Shown piece by piece: positions 1 through 10,600 of a stretch of DNA of 64,000 nt; positions within the stretch are counted from its first letter, which is position 1, and each line of letters opens with the position of its first letter. This stretch comes from Chondrosia reniformis (lineage: Eukaryota; Porifera; Demospongiae; Chondrillida; Chondrillidae). The position numbers and the translations under genes were made by a program. The DNA lies in the NCBI GenBank assembly GCA_947172415.1, contig OX359190.1, positions 2,232,001 through 2,296,000 of the forward strand. The letters run 5' to 3'. The notes beneath the pieces were generated by a model that had not been told where the DNA came from, searched no databases, and saw only the letters and a list, made by a program, of their open reading frames with translations.

Positions 1-1119
1 CTTATTTCTAGCAATCAGACGTTCCAGCTCCTCCAGTCGCATTTTGCGTTTCTCTCTGACAGATTTATTGCTCCCTGTAAAACTGTTATCAGCACCAGAA
101 GAAGGCTCTTCAACTGGAGACTGCTGGTTCTTACAAATTTGCTTTGAACGTGAAAACCCATGGACGTATGAGAAACCTCCCTCCCTAACCGCCCTTCTAG
201 CTAAAGTAAACAACTCATCTCGTCTGGCTAGGAGGGTGGGGTCTCGAAGACAGAGCTGCGCTGCCGCTTCATTAATATTCACTTCGTGACTAGTTAGAGT
301 AACCACTTTCCTCTGGTTTACCTTACGACCATATATGGCAGCTGCACATTTGATAAACTCCACCCTTTTTGGGTCCCAAATTTGGGGATTAATGGGAGAT
401 GGCGGAAAGCTGAGTTGGACAGGAGTAGACTCATCAACTAGCTCTGAGAAATCAGTCGTTGCGGAATTTGGGTGCAGATAGGCAGGTAGGTATAGCTTAT
501 TATCGTTAGCAGCCTCCTTGCTACCGTTGTCATGGAGATGAACACTTCCCTCAGCCAAAACACTTGACTGCATACTGTCAGATGGCAATGAAGAACTTTC
601 ATCATTATCTGGTGATGCTGATCCTTTAAATCCTGAGCGATGGAGACTAGCTGAGAGAAGTGGAGTTGAAGTGCTCAAGCTGGATACAGTACTTGTTGCA
701 CCATTAAACGCTGTTGGTATGACCTCGCTTGGTTGGACCAACGAATTTGTGGAAACTTGGATCCGCCGTGGTGGCGTCCCATTGATCAAAACTCTATTTA
801 GGGATGCGATGTCATTGTAAAACGATTGAGCGTGCTGCTGGTCCGGTATTGCGGTTGATTCGCTTGCTGTTTTCTCAAACCGGCAGTGACTGATAAAATC
901 ACTTACATTTCTTCCGAGTGCTTGTCTAAACCTTAACAAATGGAGTTGTTTGTCCTTCATGCCAATCACTTGGCACAGGTTGTCAAAGATCTCTTCATTT
1001 AGTGATCTCAACTGGTTCACATCGTCCGCTCCATTAGCCTCGAGTTCTCTTTCGTACACCAGGAGATTGGCTGCACTGAGTAACTCGTGTAGTGTGGCCT
1101 GGGGTAACCTCTCAGCCAT
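1..1119 (-). CDS. NAB: NAB-family EGR corepressor, 5' part (runs off window)
   Basis: The minus strand is open for 373 codons from ATG at 1119-1117 to the window edge, with no intron in this part. Residues about 8-70 match NAB conserved domain 1 (ANLLVYE, GADDVNQL, VIGMKDKQLHLLRFRQAL), the helical segment that oligomerises and binds EGR-type zinc-finger factors. Around 430-180 the protein matches NAB conserved domain 2, the repression domain: AAIYGR, then INEAAAQLCLRD, LLARRDELFTLARR. A Ser/Thr-rich linker joins the two. NAB proteins act in the nucleus as corepressors of EGR targets. The last visible residues (EKRKMRLEELERLIARNK) are basic and probably helical; the C-terminus is outside the window. 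The start is the only ATG directly before conserved domain 1, and the gene is divergent from the MBD gene. Family call is from recognised motifs; which NAB paralogue cannot be said. Confidence 0.9.
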   Translation of the reverse strand, partial: MAERLPQATLHELLSAANLLVYERELEANGADDVNQLRSLNEEIFDNLCQVIGMKDKQLHLLRFRQALGRNVSDFISHCRFEKTASESTAIPDQQHAQSFYNDIASLNRVLINGTPPRRIQVSTNSLVQPSEVIPTAFNGATSTVSSLSTSTPLLSASLHRSGFKGSASPDNDESSSLPSDSMQSSVLAEGSVHLHDNGSKEAANDNKLYLPAYLHPNSATTDFSELVDESTPVQLSFPPSPINPQIWDPKRVEFIKCAAAIYGRKVNQRKVVTLTSHEVNINEAAAQLCLRDPTLLARRDELFTLARRAVREGGFSYVHGFSRSKQICKNQQSPVEEPSSGADNSFTGSNKSVREKRKMRLEELERLIARNK

Positions 1120-1223
1120 TCAACCTCTGGCAGGTACGGTCGGAAAGGTTTGGCGAGAAGGCTGAATCCACATATATGGAAGTAAATTCCTTATATGGAT
1201 AACTAACCTAACAAAGAAATAAA
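1120..1223. promoter_or_regulatory. Short divergent intergenic region, probable bidirectional promoter
   Basis: Only 104 bp separate the start codons of the minus-strand NAB gene (1119) and the plus-strand MBD5/6-like gene (1224). Both 5' UTRs and any shared promoter must lie here, or transcription starts must overlap the neighbouring coding exon. I see no clear TATA box placed for either gene. The promoter role is inferred from the layout only. Confidence 0.55.
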
Positions 1224-4200
1224 ATGGCCGCATTGTATGGTAAGTAAACATCATATATGCCAGCAACAATTTCAAACACTTTTGCAGTCCCTGTTGGATG
1301 GCGGCGAATTGTAGATAACGGAAAAGTGAAGTATATTAGGTAGGTACTTGAGTACTTGAGTACTTCAGTTGCGTTTAAGAAAAATGCAATATCTTTACGT
1401 TTTCGTTAGCTTGGTGATTTGAAGTTGGATGGCTTTAAGCCTTCTGTCACTACATAAACCTAACCTTCTAAAGTAGATGTAGCATGTTGAAAAGTGGTGT
1501 ATTATATTATTATTCCTGAAAAATCTAAGATACCATTTTCCTACATGCTATATGCCTATTCTGTAAAAGAGCCTATAGGGGAACACTATACTATACTACA
1601 GATTAATCTAATGTCAAGTTAAAATGCTGGTGGAGCATATATTATAGTTCACTAATCTCTGATAACAGTCACTTCCTCTTCTATATAGTCCAGATCAAAG
1701 ATGTCTCTCTTCCATCAAGGAGGTCCACACCCACTTGGTTACCAAGGGAACCTGCAAATGTGGACTAGAGTGTCCCTTCAAGATAGAGAACGTCTTCACC
1801 TTTGACCCCTCCGTTCAGTGTGAGAAGCTGACCAGAGCATCTGAGGCAGTCTCCATAGTGTCTCCTCTCACCGGTGAAGTTCATGTTTGTAACCATTCTG
1901 TCAGAGCAGCCAAGAATGAGTCTGTAAGTACCACTGGGGACAGTTGTGTATCTATAAGCACCACTGGGGACAGTTATGTATCTATAAGCACCACTGGGGA
2001 CAGTTATGTATCTATAAGCACCACTGGGGACAGTTATGTATCTATAAGTACCACTGGGGACAGTTATGTATCTATAAGTACCACTGGGGACAGTTATGTA
2101 TCTATAAGTACCACTGGGGACAGTTATGTATCTATAAGTACCACTGGGGACAGTTTTGTATCTGTATTAAAAGTATTTTTTCTATAGAATTCTGCTTCAG
2201 AGCCAGTGGGTACATTATCAATACCTGTTTCCATGCCAACCATGTCTGAAGCTGCAGTCCTTCCAGGTGAAGGCGTGGCACAGCCTCAGACCTCCCTACC
2301 ACTGAAACTTGAGAAACCTGCAGTTTCCTCAATACCTGTTATGACAACAGCAGTGATACTCCCAACCACAAGTGTTTTATCTGATGTAAATGTACCAGGT
2401 ACCACTCAACCATATCCATCAATATCTCAACAACTACAAATATTGGCCTCTCCATCGCTCCAAGTAAGAGACACATTCAAATGTACTCCATCCTTTAGAC
2501 TAAAATTTAGTAATGATAATAGAGTAAGGATTTCTTCTAACTGCGTCGAACTTATCTTTGGAAAGGGTCATCTTCGACTTTGGGAGCATCTAGAGACGCA
2601 GTTTTTTATTCTTCTTTCTGCCAGACGTTTCGACCCTGGGGGTCTTCTTCAGTGACTCAGGAAGATCCCCAGGGTCGAAACGTCTGGCAGAAAGAATAAA
2701 AAACTGCGTATCTAGACGCTCCAAAAGTAAAAAAATGACCCTTTCCAAAGATTTAGTAATTACTTAATTTAGTGACAGCCATAACTGCATGTGTCACTTA
2801 AATTTATGCAGTCTGTTCCACAAGTAAACGTGTCACAAGCTCAGGCAAAAGTGTCGCAATCTCAGACAAAAATGTTACAACCTCAGGCAATGGTGTCACA
2901 ACCTCAAGTATTCGGAGAGATGAGGCCCATTAACATGGCTCCTGGATCTCAACACTGTCCACCTAGCCAAGTGGTCCAGTACCACACCCATCCACCGCCC
3001 GTGGGCATGACACACCAGCAGCTGTCAGGCCTTCAGATGGCCACTCCCAGCAACATCCAATACTCACATCAACCAATCCAATATGCTAGGTAATACGTAG
3101 TTACCATCTGATTTGTATTATGATCAATATGTAGCTTTATATTGAAGTCAATTAATGTAATGTGTACTTAATGAATAAAATTATTAATGCCATTGTTTGA
3201 CTCTATAATTTCCCACTCGCTCACGTACATCATTGCACTAAACTCTACTGATCTTCCTCAAATAATTGTTTGTTGTGTATGAGGATTCACAGAAGATCAA
3301 GAAAAAGAAAAAGACAAAGACTCCCAGGATCACTGATGAAGGGTGGAATTCCCAGAAATGGCTGTCTGACCCAGTGGAGAAGAAGATGAAAGAAGGGAAA
3401 AGAAGGAAGAAAAGACTCCTGTATCTTCATCCAAAGCTCTCTTCAGGTTTAGTTCCCCTATAGGCTCTTTTACAGAATAGGTATTGTAGCATGTAGGAAA
3501 ATGGTATCTTAGATTTTTCATGAATCTAGATACGTACGTACGTATGTAGGTAATGACAAAGTGTCTAAGTTTTACTAGACCAATTCAACTCCCTCCTCCT
3601 CCTCTTGTGTATACGTAGGTATCAGACTCCAGTTCAGGGTGGTATGCAACAGAACCAGACCATGCCTATATCTCCGTACACCTCCTCCCCACTCTGCCAT
3701 GAATATAGACCACCTGGTAGTATCATGATGCAACAGCCGACTGGGAAGGTTGCCATGGTGATGCAGCAGCCAACAGGAAATGTTGCCATGGTAATGCAAC
3801 AGCAAGGAAGTGTTGCCATGCCAATACAACAACAGCAGTACCTCTCCCAACATCACCATCAGGGATTTCCCCAAAGGAGGATTTCCGACAACCAAAATCA
3901 TCCAAACTGGTTGCCAACTCAGCAACAGTCAATGACTCCAAGCCAACCATCCCCCACCTCTCCACCACTGATGCGAGCAGTTCACCCCAATGTGACAGTT
4001 CTACCACCCCTGTACAGCACCCCTGGCTCACATGCCGGGCCACAATCCGGATACAACTGGTTGCCAAGCACTCAGCCGAAGATGACACTTTCCTCTACTA
4101 GGCATCTGGTGTCCCCTCCCCCTCAGCTAGTGTCCCCTCCCCCTCAGCTAGTGTCCCCTCCCCCTCAGCTAATCTCCCCTCCCCCTCAGCTAATGTCTCT

Positions 4201-6798
4201 TTCCCCTCAGCTAATGTCCCCTCCCCCTCAACAACCCATCCCCACCCTACCCCCCAGGAGGTCCTCACAGAGCTCTGATGTTCCAGCCAGTGGCAATACT
4301 AATGCACCTTTCTCTTCCACACCCCACCTTAATGAAAGGGATTTCCTCAAGGAGCTATCACCTCTATTCCAAGAGAGCACTCCCAGGGTTTCTGATCCAC
4401 CAGGGAATGGTCCTGCTGTACCTGGCGGCAAGCAACAGATTTCTAATGTGACAGAAAAGAAAGACTTTCATGACCAGAATATGCAATCAGTTTCACACAC
4501 CTCTGCAAGTACTGGTCAAAAGCAAACCTTACCTGAAATTACAGGGTCCTCCTCTTCAATCCCAGAAAATGTAGACTCTGCATTGGAAGGCAAGAATGCC
4601 CTTATTGTGTCCTACCAGTTGGACATGATACCGCAGTTTAGTTGTAAGGAAGAAGGGAGAAAGAGAACTCCCCAGAGCCAGGCCAAAGTGGTTAGTATTC
4701 CGCTGAGGAGATTGAGCAACATTCCGCAAGTAAAGATCCAAGACTTGCACCGAGAGGAGAAACAGGATGGTCAAATAGCCGCTTCTTCACTTGCTACCCC
4801 CAGCAGTCTGCTTGTGCGTATATTGCTGGACAAAACTGCTGGTCATTTAAGAGTCAAAGGTTCCGGTGGCAATCCTGTTGTGCAAGAACTAGAAAAGGTG
4901 CCAGCCAATCAAGAGACACAAAGTAAGGAAGAGACTGTTGTAGAGTCTCCTCCTATCTCACCTAAAGCTAAAAGGAGGAAAACAGGTGAAGAGAAAAAGA
5001 TGTCTGCAGGTAATCAGGAAACAGGGGAAGATGATGCAACCTCCTCTTTAGATGCGTTGGATCAGCAACAGTTTAGTCCACTGCAGTTGGCCAGAATGGA
5101 TCGCACTATCCTTGGTTTGAGGCCTAAAGGGAGTAAGCCTTCCGTTCCCATAGCAACCAAACCAGCCACTGTGAAGAAGGACATTTCCAAGCCTGCAAGA
5201 AAGACCTCTTCATCTTCACATCACTCCAGGAAGCCGTCCACATCCTCAGCTACAGAGAAACTTCAGGCCAGCCCCTCGCTTCTCAGTAAATTACCAAAAG
5301 GGATAAGTTGGGAGGCCGTCTCTGTCAAGTCACTTGACCCGGGAACACTAGTCTGGACTAAAGGGCAGGGTCTTCCCCTTTGGCCAGGAGTTATTTGCTC
5401 CAACAAACAGGTTGGACAGAAGGCTGTCAAGAGGAAGGTTTGTGCTTGGCTTCCGCTTTAGTTTGCTTGAGTGAGCTAATGTTCATAGGGCCCTGCCTAC
5501 CCAGCCACGCCTCCCAAGCCCTGCCTACCCAGCCACGCCTCCCAAGCCCTGCCTACCCAGCCACGCCTACCCAGCCACGCCTCCCAAGCCATCTCATATC
5601 ACCTGCAAGACACACCCTATGACTGTATGCCGCATCCACACCACACCTCTCACCCTGCATTTGCAGGATAACAGACCTTACCTCCCTAATCATTGTCAAC
5701 ACTTGAAACCACACCTCCCAGACTGTTGTGCCACACCTCCAAGTCTTACCTCTCAATCTCTACTCATTCACCACTTGACAGGCTAAACATCCTACTCTTA
5801 GCCACGCCTTCCTTTGAATAGACATATATTTTTATCTTTATGGGATGTCATTTTCTTATATAGTGTTGGGTAAGCTGGTTTGGAGATGGTACATTCAGTG
5901 CAGTGGATGTGAGTCAAGTCAAGCCGCTCTCCGAAGGACTACCTGCCTATGTGTCAGCTGCGGAGAAGAAGAGAGGGTCAGTCCACCTGTAGTGTATACT
6001 TTGTTGTAGTACACGTGTACTGTGTAAGAGGCTTTATAATAAAATATGAATTCCTTCTAACTACCTACAACCTTAAGATAAGGATTTTTGTATAAAACTT
6101 CAATTAAGTAATGTATATGGTACCTTAAACCTATGTACCTTACTACCCTGAGTGGACAGTTAAAACCAAAATCAAATGATATCAGCACCAGGAAGTAATT
6201 ATAAATAATTATGGTCAGTTTTATGTGTACAAGTATGTATGTTTATGTGGCTTCTTTATTGTTTGAAGCTTGTTTTAGCTGCAAAGATGAACTACCCATA
6301 ATTTAAATCTTACTCACTAATCACTTAAGGCAAAGTAGCTTTTCTAAGTTTTCTGTGAAACTTGAGTGTATAAGGGTCATAGTCCACTAACTGCACAGAC
6401 TACTTCATTTCTTCCTTCATTCTTTATTTCTCATTCTTCATTCTACTAACTGTACAGACTACTTCATTTCTTCATTCTTCTTCATTCTTTATTCCTCATT
6501 CTTCATTCTACTAACTGTACAGACTACTTCATTTCTTCATTCCTCATTCCTCATTCTTCATTTCACTGACTGCTTCACTTTTTCTTCCTTTTCCAGTCGG
6601 CAGAGTGCCAAGCTTGTTGCTGCGTTTGAGGAGGCCTTTGAAGAAGTGCTACGAAGAAAGGGATTACTAAAAGCAGATGAAGAGACTGGGTCAGAAGAGG
6701 ATGAAGGAGAAACTGCGTCTTCCACTTCTTCTACTTCTTCTTCATCTTCTTCCTCCTCCTCTTCTTCCTTGGACAATGAAGCAGGTGTTGAAGACTAG
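1224..6798 (+). CDS. MBD5/6-like: MBD5/MBD6-like chromatin protein (MBD + PWWP), 8 exons
   Basis: Hand-built exons: 1224-1239, 1288-1339, 1689-1923, 2188-2463, 2812-3089, 3619-5437, 5864-5976, 6597-6798 (TAG). They sum to 2991 nt, 996 residues, and every junction phase matches. Residues ~6-60 form the MBD: VPVGWRRIV in exon 2, KYIS spanning the junction, then GTCKCGLECPF and FTFDP, a signature specific to the MBD5/6 branch. Exon 6 is long and low-complexity, with Gln/Met-rich repeats (VAMVMQQPTGN) and six Pro-rich repeats (LVSPPPQ) at 4108-4230. A PWWP domain crosses exons 6-7 (LDPGTLVW at ~858, PLWP in place of PWWP at ~872, CWVSWFGDGTFSAV, then a basic helical tail). The C-terminus is acidic, then poly-Ser. 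In vertebrates MBD5/6 associate with the BAP1 PR-DUB complex and do not need methyl-CpG; the same role here is inference. The exon 6 donor (gtttgt) is weak. Confidence 0.92.
1921..2160 (+). repeat. 30-bp minisatellite x8 starting on the exon 3 splice donor
   Basis: Eight exact-length 30-bp units begin at 1921, the last codon of MBD exon 3. Unit 1 reads TCT|GTAAGTACC and is the real donor. Units 2-8 read TCTATAAG[C/T]ACC, so the donor GT has become AT. The unit is ten codons long and in frame with exon 3. Retained intron would encode repeats of STTGDSYVSI and then hit a stop formed by the acceptor TAG at 2185-2187. Confidence 0.9.
2556..2750. repeat. Foldback element with central hairpin core (MBD intron 4)
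   Basis: Two arms of about 90 bp are near-perfect inverted copies (from ctttggaaagggtca to tgaccctttccaaag). Next to the centre lies GGGTCGAAACGTCTGG and its inverted copy, which relates this element to four other foldbacks in the window. This copy lacks the CTGATGA seen in the others. Confidence 0.8.
3285..3522 (+). repeat. Dispersed ~235-bp repeat, copy in MBD intron 5
   Basis: One of about ten copies in this window of an interspersed element. It starts near GATTCACAGAAGATCAAGA, has an A/G-rich middle (GAAGAAGATGAAAGAAGG) and ends near GGTATCTTAGATTTTTCATG. The ends are not inverted repeats. It is probably a non-autonomous retroposon, but I found no diagnostic promoter boxes. A partial minus-oriented copy lies at about 1515-1600. 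Confidence 0.75.
5491..5592 (+). repeat. 28-bp minisatellite in MBD intron 6
   Basis: About four C-rich units of GCCTACCCAGCCACGCC-type sequence, one shortened, beginning about 50 nt after the exon 6 donor. It is noticeably richer in GC than its surroundings. Confidence 0.8.
6386..6565 (+). repeat. Pyrimidine-rich ~62-66-bp tandem repeat before MBD exon 8
   Basis: Three units, each with CTAACTG[C/T]ACAGACTACTTC followed by TTC/ATTC runs, end about 30 nt before the exon 8 acceptor at 6596. Each unit carries an acceptor-like pyrimidine-ACAG. Here the repeat sits at the 3' side of an intron. Confidence 0.75.
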
Positions 6799-7670
6799 GC
6801 AGGTACATGTAGGTAGGTAACATACTTCTGTCCTTGTAATCTTATGAGAGTATCTTTGGTAATTTAGGAGATGTGCATATTTGGAATTAATAGAAACTTT
6901 CGAACAGATATCTTAAAGTATAGCTCTTCAATTATGGTACATGGACAACCTATAACACCATTTTCCTGTATATGGTTGACACATACATGAGGCTAATGTA
7001 ACATATTAATAAACTAGATTAATACATCTGGGAAAGGGGCTTGAAATAGAATAAGCTAATGTCCTGGGCCTAAACCTACGTATGGCATGCATTATGTCTA
7101 CTTTTAGATTGAAAAGAGATGTTGCATCACTAAATTGGGACAATCACACTAAAAAGCCTTTTAAATTTCAGAAACTGATTTGTAAGATAAGCACTTTACA
7201 TTGAACAAAGAGTATAGCTAATTATAGTAGCCTTTCTAGCTTTTTATTGATTTATATGTGAAATTGCTGTAATGACATCTTTTTCTTTCTTTAGCTATTT
7301 TATAAAGACACTTAGAAGCATTGCAAGACTTTCTTTTAGCTATTTTAATCGAAAACGAATGCTTTCATTTTGAGGGAATTACCCTGTGGTATGTGAATCG
7401 ATGCGGTAGTTTACGGAGTTTTCCGAATCCCGCCCATAGAATGCTTCCTGTAAATGGCGGCTGCGGATGTTACCTCTCTCTGAATAATAGTGGTACTAGT
7501 TTGCAGCCGAATATCTCATTTCCCAGCGACGGCATTTAGGTTCTCCTTTGTCCAATAGAAAGCAGAGGTATTCTACGAGTATAATTATCTCTATGGAAGA
7601 AATTCATTCCGAATAAGTAGACACATAAGGGAGATCTTGTACCCCATTTTGACCGTCATTGGCGGCCATA
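6799..7670. other. Intergenic region between MBD5/6-like and EPC genes
   Basis: Holds the 3' UTR of the MBD gene and the promoter and 5' UTR of EPC. An AATAAA-type hexamer occurs near 7010 (ttaataaacta). From about 7340 to 7670 the base composition becomes richer in GC, as expected near a promoter. A 72-codon open frame at 7321-7539 has no recognisable similarity, so I do not call it a gene. Confidence 0.5.
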
Positions 7671-10600
7671 ATGAGTAAATTTCGAGCGAGAGCTCTCGAT
7701 GCAACCAGGGCTTTGGCGGTACATAGGATTGAAGAAATCCCAGATTTGGATGAATATGCTGCTATCAACCGAGCGGTTCCCCAAATGCCCACTGGGATGG
7801 AAAAAGAAGAGGAAACGGTGAGATTTTATGAATTTTTCGAGACATGTGTCAGTCGCCATTTTGTTAATAAAATGGCCGTCGCTTAGTAATTTGCAAATTT
7901 GTTTGCTAATTATACCCTCATTAAGGATTTATAATTTACAATAAGCTTCACGAAGAACACTTAAACTTATTAAATTGCCTTTTTAACATTTAAAGCATCT
8001 TAAGCGACAAACTGATTTCAGAAAGCTAAGCAATTGCATTCAGTATAGCTATTATATGTTTAAAGGATATAGATATTGCTTTTTAGCTGGAAAATGCATG
8101 TTTATTTAGTTGTAACTATATAATTTGTTGAGAAACAGATTTAGGATGGACTCTTTAGATGTATCATGTTCCAGTTCTTAGTGAATGCATTGTGCAATAC
8201 CTATAATACACAACTCCCAACCCCAAGTATTTCTCTCTCTTTAATGGTAGGTTTTTGTTGCTAAACAAAATTGAAAATCTTTAATAGTCACTCAAAGCCA
8301 CTAATTTGAATGTTTGTCAACATTGAATGTCCAATTCTGTACTGTACACTTTAGTTTTATAGCTTAAATTGGTTGAGTAACTGAAATAGTCGGCCGAGCC
8401 AAGTGTCCCTATAGTAATGCCTAATTGCCATAAATGTAAATATTGTCATATTTTAATATATATTAATCTTTGAAAAGGGGAGTTAATTGCACTTGAGCCT
8501 GTGCTAGGTTATTTTTACAAATAATAAACGTCTGTGGTTCGTTGATGATCTTTTGCCATCATTGGATGACTGGGAGGTCATCACTGGTTGCCGCAAATAG
8601 GACTTCAGTCCCCCAACCAAGTAGACGATTGTCACTTGGTTGGTTGGCGTAATTATCCAGTGGTGTTTATTATTTGCATATTAATCTTTATATGAATTTT
8701 TCATATACATACATGTACGTAAGTTTGCACATTGATCAATATGTGTTAAAGTGGGTGTGGTTAGGTATGTTCTAATTAAACTTGGACGTTAATTAATTAA
8801 AAGCCTAAGTAATTGATTCAAAATCACCTGTGTAGTTTTCTAATAAGATTCTGTTGATCTTAATGATTTCATGACTCACAAGTTGACTGTCCAACCGCAA
8901 TAAACAAAACTTTGCTCAGTGTTAATACACAAATATTCCTACCTACCCAATTATTAAAGGTTGCAATATTTTTTAAAAACTTCTAAGTAGATGTAGCCTG
9001 TAAGAAAATAGGTATGTTATATTAATCATGATTCCTGGGGAATATGTACATTGAGTTAGTAAAGTAACATCTGATTAATGAGTTAATTGTGGGAAATTCC
9101 TTGATGGTCACATCTGTAGTAGTCAGGTTGTCGGACGTGTGATTTAAGAGATACAATGTCAGTTTTAAAAGAGGCTTTGAACATTCTCTAGAATTAAATA
9201 TCATCTTTGACATCAAATTTAACCAACATAAGAGTAATCGGGACAAGTGCGACTGATACGCTCATTAATCAAAGAATCAATCCTAAGTAGACAGATAGAT
9301 AGGTAGATAGATAGGTAGACAGATAGATAGGTAGAATTGCCCCTTCGCATATACCGGTAGTTACGTATATAGCTAATTTTCTGGGTGTCTTACATGAAGA
9401 TAATTACTGAAATGTTAAGACTAACATGTACATAGCGATGAACTTCATATTTTAACCTGTCCTGCTTCTCAAGGTGAGCAATGAGTTAGACAAGTGATAT
9501 TCTCTTTCCTCTCTCTCTCTCTCTCTCCGCCATTTTAGGAGCGTCACCTTCAGGAAGCCATGGAGACGAGGCAGTATTACGGTGCCAAGGGAGCCAAGAT
9601 CATTCCGACGCCAGAGGTCACCAAGAGCGAGTTAACCTCGTCCCATAAGATATACAGGCATGATGTCGCAATACCTGATGATTACATTAGAGTGTCAGGT
9701 ACGTTTTGTTAGGAAAGAGGAGTGTGTGATGTCGCAATACCTGATGATAACGAACAGTAGTTAAGCGTAGTAATTCATAACTCACCTCTAGTTTAATCAA
9801 GTAAGGTGTAAGACTGTTCTAGTCACTGCCAGTCCTAATTATCAGTACATGCCTACTCTGGGTTTCTGTTAGTTAAGGGGGGGACGAGTGCAATATAGTA
9901 AAATGTTAAGGGTAACCTACAGGATTCACAGAAGATCAAGATAATGAAAAAGACAAAGACTCCCAGGATCACTGATGAAGGGTGGAATTCCCAGAAACGG
10001 CTGTCTGACCCAGTGGAGAAGAAGATGAAAGAAGGGAAAAGAAGGAAGAAAAGACTCCTGTATCTTCATCCAAAGCTCTCTTCAGGTTTAGTTCCCCTAT
10101 AGGCTCTTTTACAGAATAGGTATTGTAGCATGTAGGAAAATGGTATCTTAGATTTTACATGCATACTTCACTATGTTTCTTTGTTATTAAAAATTGGTCA
10201 TTTGACTTTTTAAGGGAAAATTGATTTCGAGGGTGTGGGGGCAAATGACACCACCTCTTAAGAACTCCTGAACATGTAACTGTGTATGCCACACAGTGAA
10301 ATGTCTTTACACCTCTTGAGTTCCTACATAACTACTAGATAACTTCCAAAGAGGAAAGCCTCTACTGTCTGTAACCTCTTAGCCTCTACTGTCTATAACC
10401 TCTTTGTGGACCTGCGGTATAGAAATGTTAAGATTTCACTAATCTTCCAAAACTAGTATTTTCAGACTTTTCCAAGAGAAGAGGAGACTCAGTTTTACAT
10501 AAATAATCTAATACACCATTTATCTCACATGCTACGTACATCTATTTAAGAGTAAAGGCCTATAGGGAACTAAAACTAGTGAGAACTTTGGATGAGGATA

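Noticed and set aside
7321..7539. 72-codon open frame upstream of EPC
   Set aside because: No recognisable similarity, no clear start context, and it lies in the probable EPC promoter region.
8540..8650. Intronic C/D-box snoRNA
   Set aside because: TGATGA is present, but no convincing D box and terminal stem at the right distances; only the short hairpin is reported.
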